In this document: in pieces, positions 15,593-23,540 of the stretch | How the letters are laid out: the number at the start of each line of letters is the position of its first letter | How positions within the stretch are numbered: position 1 is the stretch's first letter | Assembly: GCF_036077095.1 (NCBI RefSeq) | Contig: NZ_CP107960.1 | Coordinates: 7,068,001 to 7,132,000 of the forward strand | DNA: 64,000 bases | Direction: 5' to 3' | Source: Streptomyces sp. NBC_00376 | GTDB lineage: Bacteria > Actinomycetota > Actinomycetes > Streptomycetales > Streptomycetaceae | Position numbers and translations under genes: made by a program | Notes under the pieces: generated by a model | What the model was told of the DNA's origin: nothing | Seen by the model: only the letters and a program-made list of their open reading frames with translations | Databases searched by the model: none

Positions 15593-16918
15593 CTACCGGC
15601 TCTGGCTCTGGCTTTGGCTCTGACTCTGCGTCCGGCCGTCGCCCTGATCGGCACCCAAGCCACGGGCCGGCCCCTGGCAGCCCTGGGCCGCCGCGATGCC
15701 GAGCGCAACCAGCAGCGTCACCACGACGAAGACGACGAGCCGCTGCCGCAGCAGCCGCGGATTGGCGGGACGCAGCCCCGACGAAGTCGGACGGGCCCCG
15801 GGCCGCGTTCCCGGCCGGCCGTTCGCCCCGTTCGTACCCTGCGGGCGCCGCCCGGACCGGGTGGTGTTGCGCGGCGGCTGATGCTGCTTTGGGCGCGAAC
15901 CACCGGTCCGGGGCGAGCCGGCCCGCGACGACGAGGACGGCCGGCTGCCCTGCGGTTGCTTCTGCTTCTGCTGACGGGGCGCGGGCGGAGCCGCACGCCG
16001 CGTCTGCTGCTCGGTGTACGGGCCGTCGAGACGGCCGGTCGGCCGGTCCAGTTCCTGCGCCGAACGCTGCACGGGCGGCCGGCTCTCGTGCAGCCCCTGC
16101 GCCTCCCGCGCCGCGATCTCCTTGAGCCGCATGGAGAGTTGGAGCGTGCTCGGCCGCTCCTCGGGGTCCTTCGCCAGGCAGGCGCTCACCAGCGGCGCGA
16201 GGGCGTCGTGCACATCGTGCAGCTGAGCCTCCTCGTGCACCACGCGGTACAGCATCACCTCGGAACTGCCGTGCCCGAAGGGCGAGTCGGCCATGGCCGC
16301 GTACGCCAGTGTGGCACCGAGCGAGAACACGTCGGTCGCGGGCGTCACGGCCGCGCCGCGCACCTGCTCGGGTGCGAGGAACCCCGGCGAGCCCACCGCC
16401 GTACCGACATGGGTGAGGGTGGAGGCCCCGGTTGCCCAGGCGATCCCGAAGTCGATGATCCGGGGACCCTTGGGGGAGAGAAGGATGTTCGACGGCTTCA
16501 GGTCGCGGTGGACGACCCCGGCCTCGTGCACCGCGACGAGGCCCTCGGACAGCGCGGCCCCGATCGAGGCCACCTCGGCCGCCGACAGTGGGCCCTCCTC
16601 GGCCACCTTGTCGTGCAGCGAGGGCCCCGGAACGTACTGCGTGGCGAACCACGGACGGTCCGCCTCCAGGTCGGCAGCCACCAGGCGCGCCGTGCAGCCG
16701 CCGCGGATCCGCCGTGCGGCGGACACCTCGCGCGCGAAGCGGGAGCGGAACTCCTGGTCCTCCGCCAGATCCGGGCGGATCACCTTCAGCGCCACCCGCT
16801 GGCCCCGCCGGTCCGAACCCAGGTAGACGACACCCATGCCGCCCGCCCCGAGCCGCCGGTGCAGTCTGAACGAGCCGACGACACGCGGGTCCTCGCGCCG
16901 GAGCCGCATCATCGCCAT
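15593..16918 (-). CDS. membrane-anchored Hanks-type Ser/Thr protein kinase
   Basis: A 441-residue eukaryotic-like kinase. The catalytic domain spans about residues 14-275: glycine loop LGAGGMGVVYLG, Lys45 in VALKVI, catalytic loop HRDLKPSN (137-144) and DFG (156-158), with APEQ following. All key residues are intact. A Pro/Arg/Gln-rich linker leads to one transmembrane helix (about 411-428) and a short outside tail ending in alternating Ser-Gln repeats. There are no PASTA or other sensor domains, so the signal is unknown. The ATG at 16918 is chosen just before the kinase fold; ATGs at 16912 and 16909 are alternatives, and an open frame extends further upstream but lacks family similarity. Confidence 0.88.
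   Translation of the reverse strand: MAMMRLRREDPRVVGSFRLHRRLGAGGMGVVYLGSDRRGQRVALKVIRPDLAEDQEFRSRFAREVSAARRIRGGCTARLVAADLEADRPWFATQYVPGPSLHDKVAEEGPLSAAEVASIGAALSEGLVAVHEAGVVHRDLKPSNILLSPKGPRIIDFGIAWATGASTLTHVGTAVGSPGFLAPEQVRGAAVTPATDVFSLGATLAYAAMADSPFGHGSSEVMLYRVVHEEAQLHDVHDALAPLVSACLAKDPEERPSTLQLSMRLKEIAAREAQGLHESRPPVQRSAQELDRPTGRLDGPYTEQQTRRAAPPAPRQQKQKQPQGSRPSSSSRAGSPRTGGSRPKQHQPPRNTTRSGRRPQGTNGANGRPGTRPGARPTSSGLRPANPRLLRQRLVVFVVVTLLVALGIAAAQGCQGPARGLGADQGDGRTQSQSQSQSQSR
15597..15629 (-). repeat. Ser-Gln codon repeats at the kinase C-terminus
   Basis: Short tandem Ser-Gln codon pairs encode alternating Ser and Gln at the very end of the kinase, outside the membrane by topology. Simple repeats like these are prone to length change. 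Confidence 0.55.
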
Positions 16919-17532
16919 GTCTGCCCATCCCCGCTGCCTGGTCCGCCTGACGAGGCACAGCTTACGTACCCGGTGCCCGGGGCGCTCAGAGGCCGCGCCC
17001 TCACCGGTCGATCGATTGTCGGTGCGCGGCACGCCCCCTGACGGGGCATGGGGCCGGGGCGCGTCCCGTGCCGGACGGACCCAGGCCTCAAGGCGGGTGA
17101 GGGGAAGGGCGGTTGGAGCCGTGCCGGACATCCGCGGTACGGCGCCGGCCTCGGCCCGGACGGGTGCGCGCGCGGCCCCCTCCGGCGCGGGCGGACCGGC
17201 TGCCGGGAACCGGGTCGGGCAAGGGTGAGTGAAGTCACGCAGGCCGTCGCCGCGCGCACCGGTGGGCCCCGTCCAACGACTCCGGCGCCGCGCGAAGTTC
17301 GCCGCCCGCGCGGGCGCCCCCTCCGGGATGTCCCCGGGGCTGGGCCCCCGGTCTCCACCCAGGGGAGTACAACGACGGCCCGGGGCTCATCCTCCGGGAG
17401 GCCCGGCAATCGGTACGCGGGCATGACGACCGCAGCGCCCCCCGTCCCTAATGTTGAGGTCAAGCGGCGGGCGCAATACTCGTCCCCCGAGGTCACACGC
17501 CCGCCGCCCCACATCGAGTCAGGAGAGGAACC
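16919..17532. other. 614-base intergenic region without a supported gene
   Basis: Between the divergent kinase gene and a small membrane-protein gene. Long open frames exist on both strands, as expected at this GC content, but none shows the codon pattern or similarity of a real protein. A TAATGT hexamer at 17449-17454 is a possible -10 box for the small gene downstream, without a good -35. Confidence 0.4.
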
Positions 17533-17739
17533 ATGGCGGACACGGCAACGCGGACCATGATCCGCGCAGGACGCAGGGCCCATGCCTCGTTCGGCAGCCG
17601 CCCGTCCTCCGGCACGCGCCACCCACTCGTGGCGACGGCGATGGTTCTTCCCCTGGCGGCCCTGCTCGTGGTCGTCTTCGGCGGCTGGGACGCAGTGGTC
17701 ACACAGGCGTCGTCCGTGGGCGTGATGCTGGGGCGCTGA
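17533..17739 (+). CDS. 68-residue single-span membrane protein
   Basis: ATG at 17533 follows the strong ribosome site AGGAGAGGAA. The protein has a basic N-terminal half rich in Thr, Arg and Ser and one hydrophobic helix near residues 33-51 (ATAMVLPLAALLVVVFGGW). No family is recognised. The clear ribosome site and the terminator hairpin downstream support a real gene. Confidence 0.65.
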   Translation: MADTATRTMIRAGRRAHASFGSRPSSGTRHPLVATAMVLPLAALLVVVFGGWDAVVTQASSVGVMLGR

Positions 17740-17827
17740 GCGGCGCCCCGGGTCCGGAAGAGCGGTCCGGACCGGGACATCCGGCCAACAACCCCGTGGG
17801 GACGGGGGTGCGGCGGACGGCAGCGTT

Positions 17828-17857
17828 TGTCCGGTCAGCTGGGGAGCTGACCGGACA
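17828..17857 (+). terminator. 13-bp terminator hairpin
   Basis: Perfect inverted repeat 17828-17840 with 17845-17857 around GGGG. It follows the small membrane-protein gene by about 90 bases. Confidence 0.75.
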
Positions 17858-17992
17858 TCGCGCTTTCCGGGGGCGTTCGCGGTGCGGCGGCGGTCGCCGC
17901 CGCCCGCGACTCCTCCCGACGCGCGTACGCTCGTCGGCGGACCCGGCGCGGACCGGGCCCACACCCGTACCAGTCCGCCACCGGGGGAGACC

Positions 17993-18961
17993 GTGACCAC
18001 CGCAGTCGTACGCGCGCTGGGCGATCTCGCCCATCGGGCCGCCCACGAACACCCCGGGGACCCCTGCGCCTGTCCGCCCCCGGCGGTGCTCGCGGACCGT
18101 GAGGACGGCACGGTGGTCCGCAGCGGGGCCGTCGTGGCCAAGGCCCACGCCGCCGGAACGGATACCTCCGGTCTGCTCACCCGCCTCACCCTCGCGAACG
18201 ACCCGCGCCTCACCGGCATCCTGCTCGCCCCGCTGATCCCCGGCCCCTGTACACCGTCCGCCACGCTCCACGGCCGCCCCGTCACGCTCTGGCCCCACGG
18301 CAGGCCCGTCGACCCCGGCGACCCCGACGCCGCCCCCTGGGAGGACGCCGCCGTTCTGCTGGCCGGGCTGCATCGGACCCCGGCCCCGCCCCTGGCGCTC
18401 CCGCCCATGCGGGGCCCCGCGAAGGCCGCGCTCGCCGTCGCCCGGATGCGCGCCGCCCGGCCCGGCGACCCGGCCACCGCCTCCGTACTCGAAGCCTGGC
18501 ACCGCCTGCCGGCCTGGGCCCGCGACGAGGCCGCCGCGCCCCCGCACCGCTCGCGCTACCTCTGCCACGGTGATCTGCACCTCGGACAGCTCGTCCGCCA
18601 CCCGGCCCCGCACGGCCCCTGGCTGCTCATCGACGTCGACGACGCGGGTCTCGGCGATCCCGCCTGGGACCTCGCCCGCCCCGCCGCCTGGTACGCGGCC
18701 GGGATCCTGCCCCCCGAGGTCTGGCTCCGGTTCCTGGACGCCTACCGGGCGGCGGGCGGCCCCGCCGTCCGTGCCGAGGGCGATCCCTGGCCGGACCTGG
18801 ATGTCCCGGCCCGCGCCCTGACCGTACAGGCCGCCGCGCTGGCATTGGCCAAGTCCGCGATGGAAGGCCGGACTCCGGATGAGGTGGAACAGACAATGAT
18901 CGAAACCTGTGCCCGAATAGCATCTCTCCCGCCCGAGTTGGGCGCCGAGCACTCGTCGTAG
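17993..18961 (+). CDS. aminoglycoside-phosphotransferase-like kinase
   Basis: A 322-residue APH/choline-kinase-fold protein. The catalytic motif is YLCHGDLHLGQLV (HGDLH with the expected Asp) and the metal-binding segment is LLIDVDDAGLGDPAWDLA. The family phosphorylates small hydroxyl compounds such as sugars, choline or antibiotics; the substrate here is unknown and resistance should not be assumed. GTG at 17993 has GGGGGAG seven bases upstream. It stands alone between a terminator and the zinc-ribbon gene. Confidence 0.75.
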   Translation: MTTAVVRALGDLAHRAAHEHPGDPCACPPPAVLADREDGTVVRSGAVVAKAHAAGTDTSGLLTRLTLANDPRLTGILLAPLIPGPCTPSATLHGRPVTLWPHGRPVDPGDPDAAPWEDAAVLLAGLHRTPAPPLALPPMRGPAKAALAVARMRAARPGDPATASVLEAWHRLPAWARDEAAAPPHRSRYLCHGDLHLGQLVRHPAPHGPWLLIDVDDAGLGDPAWDLARPAAWYAAGILPPEVWLRFLDAYRAAGGPAVRAEGDPWPDLDVPARALTVQAAALALAKSAMEGRTPDEVEQTMIETCARIASLPPELGAEHSS

Positions 18962-19029
18962 GCTGAACCGACCGTCGACGGGCAGGAATTCCGGCGACGG
19001 CGACCCGAAGGCGAGGAGTGAGCCGAACC

Positions 19030-19302
19030 ATGCAGTGTCCCAAGTGCCACGCACAGATGCACACGTACAACCGCAACGGCATACAGATCGAGCAGTGCAG
19101 CGGCTGCCGGGGAATCTTCCTCGACTACGGCGAGCTGGAGTCCCTCACCCGCATCGAGGCTCAGTGGGCGCAGCAGGCCCCGCCCGCACCGCCGGCCCCG
19201 CAGGCGTACCCGGCCGCCCCGGCGCCCGCCTGGGGCGCCCCGCAGCACCACGGCGGTCACTACCGGCACAAGAGCTTCGGCCGCATGCTCTTCTCGTCCT
19301 GA
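19030..19302 (+). CDS. zinc-ribbon protein (TFIIB-type zinc-finger domain)
   Basis: A 90-residue protein that opens with two CxxC pairs, CPKC (about 3-6) and CSGC (about 24-27), followed by RGIFLDYGELE, the signature of the small TFIIB-like zinc-ribbon family common in actinobacteria. The C-terminal half is Pro/Ala/His-rich and probably unstructured. ATG at 19030 is chosen because it puts the first CxxC at the start; an AGGAG lies 11 bases before it. Function is unknown; nucleic-acid or protein binding is the usual guess. Confidence 0.75.
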   Translation: MQCPKCHAQMHTYNRNGIQIEQCSGCRGIFLDYGELESLTRIEAQWAQQAPPAPPAPQAYPAAPAPAWGAPQHHGGHYRHKSFGRMLFSS

Positions 19303-19398
19303 ACGGACCACCGCCGCTGAGTGCCTGACCGCGGGCCCGGACGCGTTCCGTCCGGGCCCGCAGTGCGTCCGCACCAACATGCGTACGGCGGAAACGAA

Positions 19399-19430
19399 GA
19401 AGCCCCGGTCGTCGAGACGACCGGGGCTTC
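19399..19430 (-). terminator. terminator of the tRNA operon
   Basis: Perfect 15-bp inverted repeat, 19399-19413 with 19416-19430. Read on the minus strand the stem is followed by TTCGTTTCC, a T-rich tail, seven bases after the last tRNA. It may also end the plus-strand zinc-ribbon transcript. Confidence 0.8.
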
Positions 19431-19436
19431 CGCTGG

Positions 19437-19508
19437 TGCGCGATACTGGGATTGAACCAGTGACCTCTTCCGTGTCAGGGAAGCGCTCTCCCGCTGAGCT
19501 AATCGCGC
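19437..19508 (-). tRNA. tRNA-Val(GAC), copy 1
   Basis: A 72-base cloverleaf on the minus strand. The acceptor stem is GCGCGAT/ATCGCGC with discriminator A, and the anticodon loop CTGACAC within CTTCC/GGAAG gives GAC, reading Val GUC/GUU codons. No CCA is encoded. It is the last gene of a five-tRNA operon. Confidence 0.95.
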
Positions 19509-19531
19509 AGGGTGAACCTGCGTGTACTGCG

Positions 19532-19603
19532 TGCGCGATACTGGGATTGAACCAGTGACCTCTTCCGTGTCAGGGAAGCGCTCTCCCGCTGAGCTAATCG
19601 CGC
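19532..19603 (-). tRNA. tRNA-Val(GAC), copy 2
   Basis: Identical over all 72 bases to copy 1, 23 bases upstream of it in the same operon. Confidence 0.95.
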
Positions 19604-19622
19604 GGGGATCCTTGCGGACCAG

Positions 19623-19694
19623 TGGACGATACTGGGATTGAACCAGTGACCTCTTCCGTGTCAGGGAAGCGCTCTCCCGCTGAGCTAATCGTCC
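19623..19694 (-). tRNA. tRNA-Val(GAC), copy 3 with a different acceptor stem
   Basis: Same body and anticodon GAC as the other two copies, but the acceptor stem is GGACGAT/ATCGTCC. Both sides of the stem change together, so pairing is kept. Only one base separates it from the CCA of tRNA-Cys. Confidence 0.94.
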
Positions 19695-19695
19695 T

Positions 19696-19769
19696 TGGAG
19701 GTGGAGACGGGATTTGAACCCGTGTAGACGGCTTTGCAGGCCGTTGCCTCGCCTCTCGGCCACTCCACC
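19696..19769 (-). tRNA. tRNA-Cys(GCA)
   Basis: A 74-base gene including the encoded CCA. Acceptor GGTGGAG/CTCCACC, discriminator T, anticodon loop CTGCAAA within ACGGC/GCCGT gives GCA. Confidence 0.95.
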
Positions 19770-19806
19770 ACGAGTGGGGGTTCGGGAAGATCCCCCACCT
19801 TCTGCG

Positions 19807-19879
19807 AGCGGACGACCAGGTTCGAACTGGCGACCTCAACCTTGGCAAGGTTGCGCTCTACCAACTGAGCTACGTCCGC
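19807..19879 (-). tRNA. tRNA-Gly(GCC)
   Basis: A 73-base gene without encoded CCA. Acceptor GCGGACG/CGTCCGC, anticodon loop TTGCCAA within CAACC/GGTTG gives GCC. It is the first tRNA of the operon. Confidence 0.95.
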
Positions 19880-19921
19880 TTGTCTTTCCCGGCCCGCTTG
19901 CGCGTCCCGGCGACGTGTTGA

Positions 19922-19950
19922 ACTCTAGCGGATTCCCGGGCCAGTACAAA
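19922..19950 (-). promoter_or_regulatory. promoter of the five-tRNA operon
   Basis: Read on the minus strand: TTTGTA, a 17-base spacer and TAGAGT. The predicted start is about 35 bases upstream of tRNA-Gly. It is divergent from the pabB promoter about 60 bases away. Confidence 0.65.
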
Positions 19951-20011
19951 AACGCGTTTGTGCAGCGTGCTGAGGTGCGCTCGCCCCGGGGCAGGTCATC
20001 GCGCGCCGTCC

Positions 20012-20017
20012 TAGACT
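20012..20017 (+). promoter_or_regulatory. -10 box of pabB (leaderless start)
   Basis: TAGACT, seven bases before the GTG at 20025. No Shine-Dalgarno sequence precedes that GTG, so the transcript probably starts at the start codon. The -35 region is weak. Confidence 0.5.
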
Positions 20018-20024
20018 CGACGAC

Positions 20025-21077
20025 GTGCACGACCTCGTTCCAATAGCCCGCTTCGGCGGCCTCCTCGCGTCCGATCTGCAGGACGTGACCAGTGATCCCG
20101 CAGCCCTCGAATCGTCCGGCTTCTGGGCCGTATCCGCCGATTTCGAGGGCCGTCTCGTCTGCGCCCGCTTCGGCTCCGTACGTACCCGCGCGGTGCCCGC
20201 GCCCGTGCCGGGTGCCTGGCGCGGGCCCGCGGCCGGTGACTGGACCTCGTCCCTGGACCGCGCCGCGTACATCGCGGGGGTACGGCGGATCCGCGAGTAC
20301 ATCGCGGCGGGCGAGGTGTACCAGGCCAACCTCTGCCGGGTGCTGACCGCGCCGCTGCCCGATCCGGGCGCCGCGGACGTGGACGCGCTGACCGCGCTGC
20401 TGGCCCGCGGCAATCCCGCCCCGTACGCGGGGACGATCCGGCTGCCCGCGCACGGCGTGGAGATCGCCACCGCGTCCCCCGAGCTCTTCCTGAAGCGGGA
20501 CGGCCGGACCGTCGAGTCGGGGCCGATCAAGGGCACCGGGCGGACCGAGGACGATCTGCTGGAGAAGGACCACGCCGAGAACGTGATGATCGTCGACCTG
20601 GTCCGCAACGACCTGGGCCGGGTCTGTGCCACCGGATCGGTCACCGTTCCCGACCTCTGCGTGGTCGAGAAGCATCCCGGCCTGGTCCACCTCGTCTCGA
20701 CCGTGCGCGGGGAGCTCGCCGAGGGCGCCGGCTGGCCCGAACTCCTCGGCGCGACGTTCCCGCCCGGCTCCGTCACCGGGGCACCCAAGTCCAGCGCCCT
20801 GCGGATCATCGAGGAGCTGGAGACCGCACCGCGCGGGCCCTACTGCGGTGGCATCGGCTGGGTCGACGCCGACCGCCGTACCGCCTCGCTGGCCGTCGGC
20901 ATACGCACCTTCTGGATCGACCGGACCGGTCCCGCCCCGGTCCTCCGCTTCGGCACCGGGGCCGGCATCACCTGGGGCTCCGACCCGGAACGCGAGTGGG
21001 AAGAGACCGAGCTCAAGGCGTCCCGGCTGCTCGCTGTAGCGTCGGGCGCCCACGACACAACCGGAAGGACCGCGTGA
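20025..21077 (+). CDS. pabB: aminodeoxychorismate synthase component I (PabB-like)
   Basis: A 350-residue chorismate-utilising enzyme that adds ammonia to chorismate to give 4-amino-4-deoxychorismate for folate. The family core is intact: SGPIKGTGRT, DHAENVMIVDLVRNDLGRV, LVSTVRG, FPPGSVTGAPK and RGPYCGGIGW. It is short because the N-terminal TrpE-like region is reduced. The pabC-like gene overlaps its stop, which supports PabB over anthranilate synthase. No glutamine amidotransferase (PabA) is nearby; it must be supplied from elsewhere. Confidence 0.85.
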   Translation: MHDLVPIARFGGLLASDLQDVTSDPAALESSGFWAVSADFEGRLVCARFGSVRTRAVPAPVPGAWRGPAAGDWTSSLDRAAYIAGVRRIREYIAAGEVYQANLCRVLTAPLPDPGAADVDALTALLARGNPAPYAGTIRLPAHGVEIATASPELFLKRDGRTVESGPIKGTGRTEDDLLEKDHAENVMIVDLVRNDLGRVCATGSVTVPDLCVVEKHPGLVHLVSTVRGELAEGAGWPELLGATFPPGSVTGAPKSSALRIIEELETAPRGPYCGGIGWVDADRRTASLAVGIRTFWIDRTGPAPVLRFGTGAGITWGSDPEREWEETELKASRLLAVASGAHDTTGRTA

Positions 21078-21898
21078 TGAGGATTTGGGTCAACGGCGAA
21101 CTGCGCGACGCCGAGGACGCCAGGGTGTCCGTGCTCGACCACGGGCTCACCGTGGGGGACGGCATATTCGAGACGGTCAAGACCGTCGACGGCAGGCCCT
21201 TCGCCCTCACCCGCCACCTCGACCGGCTGACCCGCTCGGCCCGTGGCCTCGGACTCCCCGATCCCGACCTCGACGAGGTACGGCGCGCCTGCACCGAAGT
21301 GATCGACGCCAACCCGATGGCCCTCGGCAGGCTCCGCATCACCTACACCGGAGGACTCTCCCCGCTCGGCTCCGACCGCGGCGACGCCGGACCCGGCCTC
21401 GTCGTCGCCCTCGGCGAGGCGGCCCGCCGCCCCGACACCACCGCCGTGATCACCGTCCCCTGGACCCGCAACGAGCGCGGTGCGCTCACCGGCCTCAAGA
21501 CCACGTCGTACGCCGAGAACGTCGTCGCCCTCGCACGCGCCCACGAGCACGGCGCCACGGAGGCGCTCTTCGCCAACACCGCCGGTCAGCTCTGCGAAGG
21601 CACCGGGTCCAATGTCTTCGTCGTCCTCGACGGGCAGCTGCACACCCCGCCGGTCGCCTCCGGCTGCCTGGCCGGGATCACCCGCGCGCTGGCCGTGGAG
21701 TGGACGGGCGCGCAGGAGACCGAGCTGCCGTTCGACATCCTGGAGCGGGCCGAGGAGATCTTCCTCACCTCCACCCTGCGCGATGTGCAGGCCGTGCACC
21801 GGGTGGACGGCAGGGAGCTGCCCGGCGGCCCCGGACCGGTGACCGTCAAGGCCATGCGGATCTTCGACGAGCGGGCCGGGAACGACCTCGACCCGTAG
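21077..21898 (+). CDS. pabC: class IV aminotransferase, probable aminodeoxychorismate lyase
   Basis: A 273-residue PLP enzyme of fold type IV. It has the N-terminal VLDHGLTVGDGIFET signature, the PLP lysine expected in TGLKTTSYAENV, and GATEALFANTAGQLCEGTGSN (in part) in the C-terminal half. Following pabB with a one-base-class overlap (the ATG at 21077 lies within the TGA), it most likely splits aminodeoxychorismate to p-aminobenzoate and pyruvate. Branched-chain or D-amino-acid transamination is the alternative that sequence alone cannot exclude. Confidence 0.82.
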   Translation: MRIWVNGELRDAEDARVSVLDHGLTVGDGIFETVKTVDGRPFALTRHLDRLTRSARGLGLPDPDLDEVRRACTEVIDANPMALGRLRITYTGGLSPLGSDRGDAGPGLVVALGEAARRPDTTAVITVPWTRNERGALTGLKTTSYAENVVALARAHEHGATEALFANTAGQLCEGTGSNVFVVLDGQLHTPPVASGCLAGITRALAVEWTGAQETELPFDILERAEEIFLTSTLRDVQAVHRVDGRELPGGPGPVTVKAMRIFDERAGNDLDP

Positions 21899-21927
21899 AA
21901 CCGGGCCACGTCCGAACCGGAAATCGG

Positions 21928-21956
21928 GTGACGGGCCGGGCCGAAGTGGATAGAAC
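21928..21956 (+). promoter_or_regulatory. promoter for the double-GNAT gene
   Basis: GTGACG (21928-21933, five of six bases of TTGACG), a 17-base spacer and TAGAAC (21951-21956). The ATG at 21964 follows seven bases later, so the message should be leaderless. Confidence 0.65.
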
Positions 21957-21963
21957 ATCTCCG

Positions 21964-22800
21964 ATGACCACCACCCTCCGGCCGACCGGGCCGATGCAGC
22001 AAGGCGCCGATGGTGCGCAGTTCCGCGCGTACGACGTGTGCGACAACGGGCGGCCCGTCGGCGCCGTCGAGATCGGCACCGATCCGGGATTCGGTGCGAA
22101 GGCGGGCGTGCTGCGCTCGCTGCGCATCGACGAGTCCCGCCGCAGGCGAGGCCGCGGCACCATCGCGGCGCTGGCCGCCGAAGAGGTGCTGCGCGGCTGG
22201 GGCTGCACCCGGACGTCGCTGTCGGTCCCGGCGGACGACACGGCGGGGCAGGGGCTGGCCACCGCGCTGGGCTACACCGAGCGCAGCAGGAACATGGTCA
22301 AGGAATTGGCGCCGACCCCGCCCGCCCTGCCCGGCGCCGTCACCGCCCGGCCGATGACGGACGAGGAGTTCGCGCAGTGGGAGCGCCGCGCGATCACCGA
22401 CTACGCGCAGACCTGGATCGAACGCGGCGTCCCCGAGGACCAGGCCATGAGGAAGGCCGAGACCAGCCACGCCCAGAACCTGCCGCACGGCCTCGCCACC
22501 GAGGGAACGCATCTGCACGTCCTCACGCACGAGGGCGAAGTCGTGGGGCACGTCTGGGTGGCGCGGCACGAGATGCATCCGGGGATGCTGGTGGGCTACG
22601 TGTTCGACGTGGAGGTGCACGCGGATTTCCGGGGGCGGGGGTACGGCCGGGCGCTGATGCTCCAGGCGGAACGCATCGCGCTCGACGCGGGCGACGACCG
22701 GCTGGGCCTGCATGTGCTCACGTCCAACACGCCCGCCCTGCGGCTGTACGAGTCGCTCGGGTACCGGACGACTCAGTACAACCTGGGCAAGAGCCTCTGA
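21964..22800 (+). CDS. tandem-GNAT N-acetyltransferase
   Basis: A 278-residue protein with two acetyltransferase-like halves. The N-terminal half (about 1-110) keeps the fold (LRIDESRRRRGRGTIAAL, a CoA-loop remnant, and GLATALGY). The C-terminal half (about 125-278) is a full GNAT domain with FDVEVHADFRGRGYGRALM and NTPALRLYESLGY. This layout resembles MshD (mycothiol synthase), but it is shorter than usual and the target is not known. No ribosome site; see the leaderless promoter just upstream. Confidence 0.78.
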   Translation: MTTTLRPTGPMQQGADGAQFRAYDVCDNGRPVGAVEIGTDPGFGAKAGVLRSLRIDESRRRRGRGTIAALAAEEVLRGWGCTRTSLSVPADDTAGQGLATALGYTERSRNMVKELAPTPPALPGAVTARPMTDEEFAQWERRAITDYAQTWIERGVPEDQAMRKAETSHAQNLPHGLATEGTHLHVLTHEGEVVGHVWVARHEMHPGMLVGYVFDVEVHADFRGRGYGRALMLQAERIALDAGDDRLGLHVLTSNTPALRLYESLGYRTTQYNLGKSL

Positions 22801-22821
22801 GGGCGGGCCCGCTCGGCCCGC

Positions 22822-23337
22822 TCAGCCTCGCTCGGCGAGCAGCCGGTCGGCGATCTCCTCGATCCGTTCGCGCAGCCCGTCCTGGCTCTTGCCGCCGTCC
22901 AGCCGCTCTTCGCCGATCACATACGTCGGGGTGCCGGTGACCCCGATCGCCTTGCCCTCGGCCTGGTCGGCGTCGACGATCAGCATGTGGCGTCCGTCGA
23001 TCAGAGCGGTGTCCACCTCCTCGGCATCCAGGCCGAGTTCCCGTGCCACCTCGACGAGCAGCGGCTCGCCGGTGCGGGCGAGATCGGCGGTGCGGGCGAG
23101 CACCGCCTCGATGTACGGCCAGTCCTTGCCCTGCGCCGCCGCCTCCTCGGCGGCCTGCGCGGCGGCGTAGGCGTGCTTGTGCTTCTCCAGCGGGAAGTGC
23201 CGCAGCCGTACCTCCAGCCGGTCGCCGTACTTGGCCCGCAGGGCGTGCACATCGGTGAGGGCCTGGTGACAGTCGGGGCACTGGAGCTCGCACCAGACGT
23301 CGAGGACGACGGGGGCCGCAGGGGTGGAATCGCTCAT
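22822..23337 (-). CDS. DsbA-family thioredoxin-fold oxidoreductase
   Basis: A 171-residue cytoplasmic protein (no signal peptide). The redox motif CPDC lies at about residues 20-23, after VVLDVWCELQ, and the cis-Pro loop is GVTGTPTYVIG. The helical insert (HAYAAAQAAEEAAAQGKDWP) is typical of DsbA/FrnE-like proteins. ATG at 23337 is chosen since the frame before it has no similarity. Role in thiol redox balance is inferred from family. Confidence 0.82.
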   Translation of the reverse strand: MSDSTPAAPVVLDVWCELQCPDCHQALTDVHALRAKYGDRLEVRLRHFPLEKHKHAYAAAQAAEEAAAQGKDWPYIEAVLARTADLARTGEPLLVEVARELGLDAEEVDTALIDGRHMLIVDADQAEGKAIGVTGTPTYVIGEERLDGGKSQDGLRERIEEIADRLLAERG

Positions 23338-23540
23338 GCGGCCAGTCTCCCAGGGCTCGCGCGAGCCTCCCAATCGGCACCCGGTCCCGCGGGGGCTCCG
23401 TACGCCCGGCACGCCGCCGATCGGCACCTGGGGAGGATCCCGGCCCTGAAATGTCCCTGATGCGGTCCCGGATCGTGGCCGCCGGGCCGGTCACCGGTGC
23501 AGGATGGAAGAGACGTTTCCCCGCGCGCCTGGAGGCACCG

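Noticed and set aside
17048..17560. A 170-codon frame between the kinase and the small membrane protein
   Set aside because: Composition is Pro/Arg/Gly with no structure and no ribosome site; it overlaps the start of the better supported small gene.
17993..18961. Calling the APH-like gene an antibiotic-resistance gene
   Set aside because: Only the general kinase fold is seen; many Streptomyces APH-like proteins act on other substrates.
19437..19879. Integrated element next to the tRNA cluster
   Set aside because: No integrase, no repeated tRNA 3' end outside the genes and no change in composition or gene content nearby.
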